Shown piece by piece: positions 57,501-64,000 of a stretch of DNA of 64,000 bases (within the stretch, counting starts at the first letter, position 1; every line of letters begins with the position of its first letter). The stretch is taken from positions 25,463,479-25,527,478 of the forward strand of contig CM017561.1 of assembly GCA_007844125.1 (NCBI GenBank), written 5' to 3'. Under the pieces are notes generated by a model. It was not told the origin of the DNA. It did not search any database and was given only the letters and a program-made list of their open reading frames with translations. The DNA is from Sinonovacula constricta. Taxonomy: Eukaryota > Mollusca > Bivalvia > Cardiida > Solecurtidae. The position numbers were made by a program, and so were the translations under genes.

Positions 57501-59674
57501 ACATTCTGTCAACTATAACATAATGTAGTATACATTCTGTCAATTATAACATAATGTAGTATACATTCTGTCAATTATAACATAATGTAGTATACATTCT
57601 GTCAATTATAACATAATGTAGTATACATTCTGTCAATTATAACATAATGTAGTATACATTCTGTCAACTATAACATAATGTAGTATACATTCTGTCAATT
57701 ATAACATAATGTAGTATACATTCTGTCAATTATAACATAATGTAGTATACATTCTGTCAATTATAACATAATGTAGTATACATTCTGTCAACTATAACAT
57801 AATGTAGTATACATTCTGTCAATTATAAGACAATGTAGTATACATTCTGTCAATTATAACATAATGTAGTATACATTCTGTCAATTATAACATAATGTAG
57901 TATACATTCTGTCAATTATAACGTAATGTAGTATACATTCTGTCAATTATAACATAATGTAGTATACATTCTGTCAATTATAAGACAATGTAGTATACAT
58001 TCTGTCAATTATAACATAATGTAGTATACATTCTGTCAATTATAACATAATGTAGTATACATTCTGTCAACTATAACATAATGTAGTATACATTCTGTCA
58101 ATTATAAGACAATGTAGTATACATTCTGTCAATTATAACATAATGTAGTATACATTCTGTCAATTATAACATAATGTAGTATACATTCTGTCAATTATAA
58201 CATAATGTAGTATACATTCTGTCAATTATAACATAATGTAGTATACATTCTGTCAACTATAACATAATGTAGTATACATTCTGTCAATTATAACATAATG
58301 TAGTATACATTCTGTCAACTATAACATAATGTAGTATACATTCTGTCAATTATAACATAATGTAGTATACATTCTGTCAATTATAACATAATGTAGTATA
58401 CATTCTGTCAATTATAACAAGTGGACAAACAAGCATAGCTACTACAGTGGCAGCACCAAGATGTGCCATGCTAAGTCTGAACAAGAACAGTCAGTGAAAC
58501 AAAATGACATTATGCAGGTGTACATACTGTTGTGCAGGTGTACATACTGTGGATGATTATATTTAGCGATGTCAGTAGATCTTTCTACATCAACATTTTT
58601 CTTCAAAAATCAATACTTGTCCAGACTGGAAGCACTAATTATTCCAGGAAAGAACTACTCGGTCATAATGTAACCAATTAGCATGCTGTACATTGTTTTT
58701 TTTGCTGGTACATAGATCTGTATATGTATTATAGCTAGCATGCAAGTACATGTACTTCATATGTGTAGCAAAACACAATTGTTTTGGGGGTTACATGTGT
58801 CAATTTATTCATAAGTCATTGGATTTTGTAACATTTAAAATAACAGAAAAATAGCAATATTAATCTTTTAATTTAGGCATATTAAAACAATCATTGATTG
58901 ATGGTAACAAGTTTGTGATCACTTGGTTAATATTTGCAAGAATAACTATACTATAGTAGCAAGTGTATCATTCTAACTATAAAAGAAAATGTGTCTAGTT
59001 TAAGTTGAAATTCATCCTTGAACCTCTACAGTCTATAAGCTCTACATGCAACTCACAAGGACTTCTCAAGCACTTAATGACTGCGGGTCATTTATGTTGG
59101 GCGACAGTGTAACATAGGGAGAAAAATGTGCAGCCAGTCTGGGACTCGAACCAGGAACCCTATAATAGCAGGTTGAATGCTCTACTGAGTGAGCTAACCA
59201 GACCACTCGAGTTGTGCTCCAAACATTCTTTATTATTATGAGTTCAACCAAGGGGGATAATTCTAGAATTAGTTGAGCTAGGGTTATGGTTCTTGTCACC
59301 AGCACATCTAGATCTCATAGCATTAGGGTGTCTTTGATCCAAGTTTAACCTACCTTTGATCCAAGTTTAAAATGAAAACATGTAAAGAGGCTGAAGTCAT
59401 GCTCAGGTGAAAAAGAATTGTGATGCTGCAGCTGGACAAAGTGATCGCTGTGTTTGTCACGCTAGGTGACACTAGCATGGAAGCACAGCTTACTACTTTT
59501 TAAATGATAAACACGTGTCAAAATGTCCATACTTACCAAATAACTAGACTGATGTGTTGGTGGTTGTGTGCTACAAGATTGTGCATGAAGCCAAGGTAAA
59601 CTTGGAGCGTGGACATTTACATCTCTCCTCCTCTGGCACGCCTTCCAGCACTGCCTCCACATGGCGCCCACAAC
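54510..59674 (-). CDS. Unidentified gene, last two exons
   Basis: Two minus-strand exons, 59674-59537 and 54569-54510, join in phase 0. The visible C-terminal 65 residues run from VVGAMWRQCWKACQRRR through PSLPWLHAQSCSTQPP to KLFGLAFIIRHVMGTL. The product family is not recognised. The first part is basic and Cys/Trp-containing, the end hydrophobic. The ~5-kb intron between them holds the 31-bp minisatellite. Earlier exons would lie to the right, past the 25-bp satellite, outside the window or unseen. Support rests on splice signals, phase agreement and local GC content, with no homology. Confidence 0.42.
54695..54865 (-). mobile_element. Decayed relative of the 26.8-kb SINE
   Basis: Minus strand: gcttggcttctcaccatgtg, B-box-like gggtacgagtcc, then gtgggaagtcttccacctgg. 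These correspond to caccgcatgggttcgagtcc and gggaagatcttccagctg in the better copy. Confidence 0.5.
54870..55685. other. Intronic spacer
   Basis: AT-rich. Short open frames at 54.88-55.17 kb overlap on both strands and have no domains. Confidence 0.4.
55691..58419. repeat. 31-bp minisatellite, ~88 copies
   Basis: Invariant core aatgtagtatacattctgtc followed by a variable 11-base segment with few states: aattataacat, aactataacat, aattataagac and a shortened aactatacgt. The core contains palindromic GTATAC. Very low divergence between units implies recent amplification or ongoing homogenisation. Confidence 0.96.
58420..59065. other. Intronic spacer
   Basis: AT-rich. A caggtgtacatactgt direct duplication occurs at ~58.52-58.55 kb. 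Nothing else seen. Confidence 0.4.
59066..59215 (-). mobile_element. tRNA-like sequence (SINE head or tRNA pseudogene)
   Basis: Minus strand: tggttagctcactcagtaga (A box), then a B box ggttcgagtccc with a CTGG/CCAG T-stem. The acceptor ends do not pair well and the A box has an extra base, so a working tRNA is unlikely. The following sequence (tgtcgcccaacataaatgac) would be the SINE body. Confidence 0.5.
59537..59674 (-). CDS. Penultimate exon candidate of the unidentified gene
   Basis: 138 bp (46 codons), phase 0 at both ends. The acceptor tgttttggtgcag (AG at 59675-59676) and a perfect GTAAGT donor (59536-59531) bound a GC-rich island in AT-rich DNA. Frame 0 is open throughout: VVGAMWRQCWKACQRRR..., ending THQSSYL. 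A second frame (CGRHVEAVLEGVPEEERCK..., ending ASCTIL then TAG) also looks protein-like and ends in a CaaX-type motif, so the true frame is not certain. Confidence 0.45.
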
Positions 59675-60116
59675 CTGCACCAAAACATACAACAAAAGTC
59701 AGTCTGGGCACTAACAGGAACACTCTCTACAGCTGTCATTAGACTTACAAGTAGCAACCCTTAATCTTCTTAATTTGTTAATATTTCACACTAATTTCTT
59801 AGTTGTTTTAAACTATTTTATTCTGGTATTGTCTTTGGTAAACCAGACATAATGATTGGAGATAAAAGCAGCAACAAGTTTATATAGCCTGGATTTGGAT
59901 GTACAATATTTGTTTAAGTTTTATAAATACATGCTTAGTTTTCTGTGAGTTTTCTCTCTGCTATATTGATTATTTCAAGATCAAGTCACAAGAAAACAGG
60001 GCATACTTAAATTCTACGCAAAACCTAAAATATTGTTGTTCTCAGCAGGCTAGTAAACATGCTTCCTTAATTTATCTCTAAATTGTTTAAATTGCAGTAA
60101 ATCCCTCAAGTTGAAA

Positions 60117-63077
60117 GATGTTTAAGATGATCATGATGGTAATGATTAATGAACAGGATCATAATGATTACTAGTAATAAGTATAATAATGAAGAGGTTT
60201 GTGATAATGATGACTAATGATGAGGATCATAATGATGACTTATGATTAGGATTGTAATGGTGGCTGATGATGAGGATTGTAATGATGGCTGATGAGGATT
60301 GTAATGATGACTCATGATAAGGATTGTAATGATGGCTCATGATGAGGATTGTATGATGGCTTATGATGAGGATAATAATGAAGGCTGATGATGAGGATTG
60401 TAATGATGGCTTATGATGAGGATTGTAATGAGGGCTCATGATGAGGATTGTATTGATGGCTTATGATGAGGATTGTAATGGTGGCTGATGATGAGGATTG
60501 TAATGATGGCTTATGATGAGGATTGTAATGATGGCTGATGAGGATTGTAATGATGGCTGATGAGGATTGTAATGTGAGGATTGTAATGATGGCTGATGAG
60601 GATTGTAATGATGGCTGATGAGGATTGTAACGATGGCTGATGAGGATTGTAATGATGGCTGATGAGGATTGTAATGATGGCTGATGAGGATTGTAATGAT
60701 GGCTGATGAGGATTGTAATGATGGCTGATAAGGATTGTAATGATGGCTGATGAGGATTGTAATGATGGCTGATGAGGATTGTAATGATGGCTGATGATGA
60801 GGATTGTAATGATGGCTGATGAGGATTGTAATGATGACTGATAATGAGGATTGTAATGATGGCTCATGATGAGGATTGTAATGATGGCTGGTGATGAGGA
60901 TTGTAATGATGGCTGATGATGAGGATTGTAATGATGGCTGATGAGGATTGCAATGATGGCTGATAATGAGGATTGTATGATGGCTGATGATGAGGATTGT
61001 AATTATGGCTGATGATGAGGATTGTAATGATGACTCATGATGAGGATTGTAATGATGGCTGATGAGGATTGTAATGATGGCTGATGATGAGGATTGTAAT
61101 GATGGCTGATGATGAGGATTGTAATGATGGCTGATGATGAGGATTGTAATGATGGCTGATGATGAGGATTGTAATGATGGCTGATGATGAGGATTGTAAT
61201 GATGGCTCATGATGAGGATTGTAATGATGACTCATGATGAGGATTGTAATGATGGCTGATGAGGATTGTAATGATGGCTGATGATGAGGATTGTAATGAT
61301 GGCTGATGATGAGGATTGTAATGATGGCTGATGATGAGGATTGTAATGATGGCTGATGATGAGGATTGTAATGATGGCTCATAATGAGGATTGTAATGAT
61401 GAATCATGATGAGGATTGTAATGATGGCTCATAATGAGGATTGTAATGATGGCTCATGATGAGGATTGTAATGATGGCTCATGATAAGGATTGTAATGAT
61501 GGCTGATGATGAGGATTGTAATGATGGCTGATGATGAGGATTGTAATGATGGCTGATGATGAGGATTGTAATGATGGCTGATGATGAGGATTGTAATGAT
61601 GGCTGATGATGAGGATTGTAATGATGACTCATAATGAGGATTGTAATGATGGCTCAAAATGAGGATTGTAATGATGAATCATGATGAGGATTGTAATGAT
61701 GGCTCATGATGAGGATTGTAATGATGGCTCATGATGAGGATTGTAATGATGGCTGATGATGAGGATTGTAATGATGGCTGATGATGAGGATTGTAATGAT
61801 GGCTGATGATGAGGATTGTAATTATGGCTGATGATGAGGATTGTAATGATGGCTGATGATGAGGATTGTAATGATGGCTGATGATGAGGATTGTAATGTT
61901 GGCTGATGATGAGGATTGTAATGATGGCTGATGATGAGGATTGTAATGATGGCTGATGATGAGGATTGTAATGATGGCTGATGATGAGGATTGTAATTAT
62001 GGCTCATGATGAGGATTGTAATTATGGCTCATAATGAGGATTGTAATTATGGCTGATGATGAGGATTGTAATTATGGCTGATGATGAGGATTGTAATGAT
62101 GGCTGATGATGAGGATTGTAATTATGGCTGATGATGAGGATTGTAATTATGGCTCATGATGAGGATTGTAATTATGGCTCATAATGAGGATTGTAATTAT
62201 GGCTGATGATGAGGATTGTAATTATGGCTGATGATGAGGATTGTAATTATGGCTGATGATGAGGATTGTAATGATGGCTGATGATGAGGATTGTAATGAT
62301 GGCTGATGATGAGGATTGTAATGATGGCTGATGATGAGGATTGTAATGATGGCTGATGATGAGGATTGTAATGATGGCTGATGATGAGGATTGTAATGAT
62401 GGCTGATGATGAGGATTGTAATGATGGCTGATGATGAGGATTGTAATTATGGCTGATGATGAGGATTGTAATGATGGCTCATGATGAGGATTGTAATGAT
62501 GGCTGATGATGAGGATTGTAATGATGGCTGATGATGAGGATTGTAATTATGGCTCATGATGAGGATTGTAATTATGGCTCATAATGAGGATTGTAATTAT
62601 GGCTGATGATGAGGATTGTAATTATGGCTGATGATGAGGATTGTAATTATGGCTGATGATGAGGATTGTAATTATGGCTGATGATGAGGATTGTAATGAT
62701 GGCTGATGATGAGGATTGTAATGATGGCTGATGATGAGGATTGTAATGATGGCTGATGATGAGGATTGTAATGATGGCTGATGATGAGGATTGTAATGAT
62801 GGCTCATAATGAGGATTGTAATGATGAATCATGATGAGGATTGTAATGATGGCTCATAATGAGGATTGTAATGATGGCTCATGATGAGGATTGTAATGAT
62901 GGCTCATGATAAGGATTGTAATGATGGCTGATGATGAGGATTGTAATGATGGCTGATGATGAGGATTGTAATGATGGCTGATGATGAGGATTGTAATGAT
63001 GGCTGATGATGAGGATTGTAATGATGGCTGATGATGAGGATTGTAATGATGGCTCATAATGAGGATTGTAATGATGA
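60117..63077. repeat. 25/22-bp minisatellite, ~115 copies, with higher-order structure
   Basis: Unit gatgaggattgtaatgatgg plus ctgat. Left of ~60.85 kb most units are 22 bp (single gatgagg); to the right 25-bp units (gatgatgagg) dominate. The left edge (60117-60240) decays gradually. Variants (ctcat, ataatgagg, attatgg, gaatcat, gataagg) recur in blocks at fixed spacings, showing higher-order repeats. Long minus-strand open frames here are satellite artefacts. Confidence 0.96.
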
Positions 63078-63083
63078 ATCATT

Positions 63084-64000
63084 CCCAAAAAAGGAGACCT
63101 GAATGATGTTAATAATTATAGAGGAATAGCATTAACAAGTATTTTTTCTAAAATATTTTCACAGATCATTAATAAAAGACTGACTGATTGGGCTGATACT
63201 CATGAAATTTTAAACGATTTTCAATACGGGTTTAGAAAAAATAGAAGTACTGTCGACTGTGTATTTGTACTTAACGGTATAATCGATAAAGTTGTAGATT
63301 ATGATAAGCAAAAGTTATTTTGCTGTTTTATTGACTTTAAAAAAGCCTTTGATTTTGTATATAGGAATGGGATGTTTCTTAAATTGATACGAAGTGGTTG
63401 CTCGTCTAAAATGTTACACATACTACAATCAATGTATAAAAATGTTAAAAGTTGTGTAAGAGTTAATGGTAACTTCTCCGATTTCTTTGATAGTTTTTCC
63501 GGGGTAAAGCAGGGCGAAGTATTATCCCCTCTATTGTTTTTGTTCTTTATCAATGATATGTATGAGTTTATGATGTCATCTGCTCATGTAGCCGCATATG
63601 ACAATGTAAATATCGATGGGATTGATTTGTTTTTGTTATTATTTGCCGATGATACTGTTCTCTTTTCAAAAACGGCAGAGGGACTCCAAACTTTGGTAAA
63701 TGTATTAAATTCATTTTGCAAAATGTGGGGAATCGAAGTCAACGTACCTAAATCTGCAGTTATGGTTTTTGAGAAAGGATGTCGGACTAGGATTGCTGGT
63801 ACTGTTTCTATTGTGTACAATAACGAACTATTTCAAAATGTGAGTGAATTTACGTATTTAGGTGTTACTCTGAAATCGAATTGTTGTTTTTACCAATCAC
63901 AAAAATACCTGGCTGATAAAGCATTAAAAGCGACATTCTCTTTAAACTCCTTGTTCGATTTTATGTCTCTAAATACAGTAGATAAGTTAAAATTGTTCGA
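63084..64000 (+). pseudogene. LINE reverse transcriptase, 5'-truncated, runs off the window
   Basis: A single frame open for 305 codons to the window edge. It starts at PKKGDLNDVNNYRGIAL (RT motif 1), then FQYGFRKNRSTVDC, CFIDFKKAFD (motif A Asp), SGVKQGEVLSPLLF, LFADDTVLFS (active site FADD), KSAVMVF and FTYLGVTL. Catalytic aspartates are intact. The endonuclease and earlier part are missing: the frame begins exactly where the 25-bp satellite stops. It is an endonuclease-type (APE) LINE by RT style, clade not assigned. No signs of decay within the visible part, so the insertion looks young. Confidence 0.88.

Noticed and set aside
55691..58419. CRISPR-like array (constant core, variable spacer)
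   Set aside because: Spacers are only 11 bases with about four recurring states, there are no cas genes, and the DNA is eukaryotic. It is a minisatellite.
59110..59200. Functional tRNA gene
   Set aside because: A and B boxes are present but acceptor pairing is poor and the D region has an extra base. A SINE-like body follows.
60461..63088. Long minus-strand open frames rich in SHHYNPHHQPSLQSS
   Set aside because: They are the 25-bp satellite read as protein. Overlapping frames show the same residues because each 75 bp (three units) returns to frame. No start context or splice sites.

Overview
The window is eukaryotic nuclear DNA: AT-rich, with spliced genes, long repeat-filled introns and many transposable elements. 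The repeats suggest a bivalve mollusc. The clearest sign is the ~120-150 bp dispersed unit at 42.8-43.4 kb that ends in a 'gacgga/ggacaa ... aaagctcacc' motif, with supporting tRNA-derived SINEs and a 'gatcaggatctgcacta' family. The species cannot be fixed from sequence alone.

The left third (about 2.0-22.9 kb) holds one minus-strand gene rebuilt from six exons with matching splice phases. It reads as an orthologue of the vertebrate open reading frame C12orf56 (uncharacterised, DUF4551-type). Exon 1 lies 15.7 kb from exon 2. That intron holds three minisatellites (28, 34-36 and 26 bp units), SINEs, a hAT MITE and foldback DNA. A SINE in intron 4 sits almost on the exon 4 splice donor, and its target-site duplication keeps the donor sequence. 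The C-terminus is unresolved because the apparent stop overlaps a good splice donor.

Upstream of that gene, at 23.3-25.6 kb on the plus strand, is a 5'-truncated non-LTR retrotransposon with reverse transcriptase, a CCHC knuckle and a restriction-like endonuclease, broken by a single in-frame TGA. From 26 to 46 kb the DNA is mostly repeats: a decayed Jockey-type LINE, a second hAT MITE with a perfect 8-bp target duplication, several copies of an unclassified ~0.5-1 kb family, and a pogo-like MITE. One small intact gene lies here, at 37.8-38.2 kb on the minus strand. It encodes a secreted, probably GPI-anchored, alanine-rich helical protein with LEA-like 11-residue periodicity. A second possible minus-strand exon with promoter-like sequence lies at 44.0-44.5 kb.

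The right third is dominated by three large minisatellites: 65 bp x ~47 (46.0-49.1 kb), 31 bp x ~88 (55.7-58.4 kb) and 25/22 bp x ~115 (60.1-63.1 kb, with higher-order structure). Two phase-0 exons of an unidentified minus-strand gene (59.54-59.67 and 54.51-54.57 kb) flank the 31-bp array, so that array appears to be intronic. The window ends inside a second LINE, whose 5' truncation point abuts the 25-bp satellite. No CRISPR, operon, bacterial or viral gene was seen.
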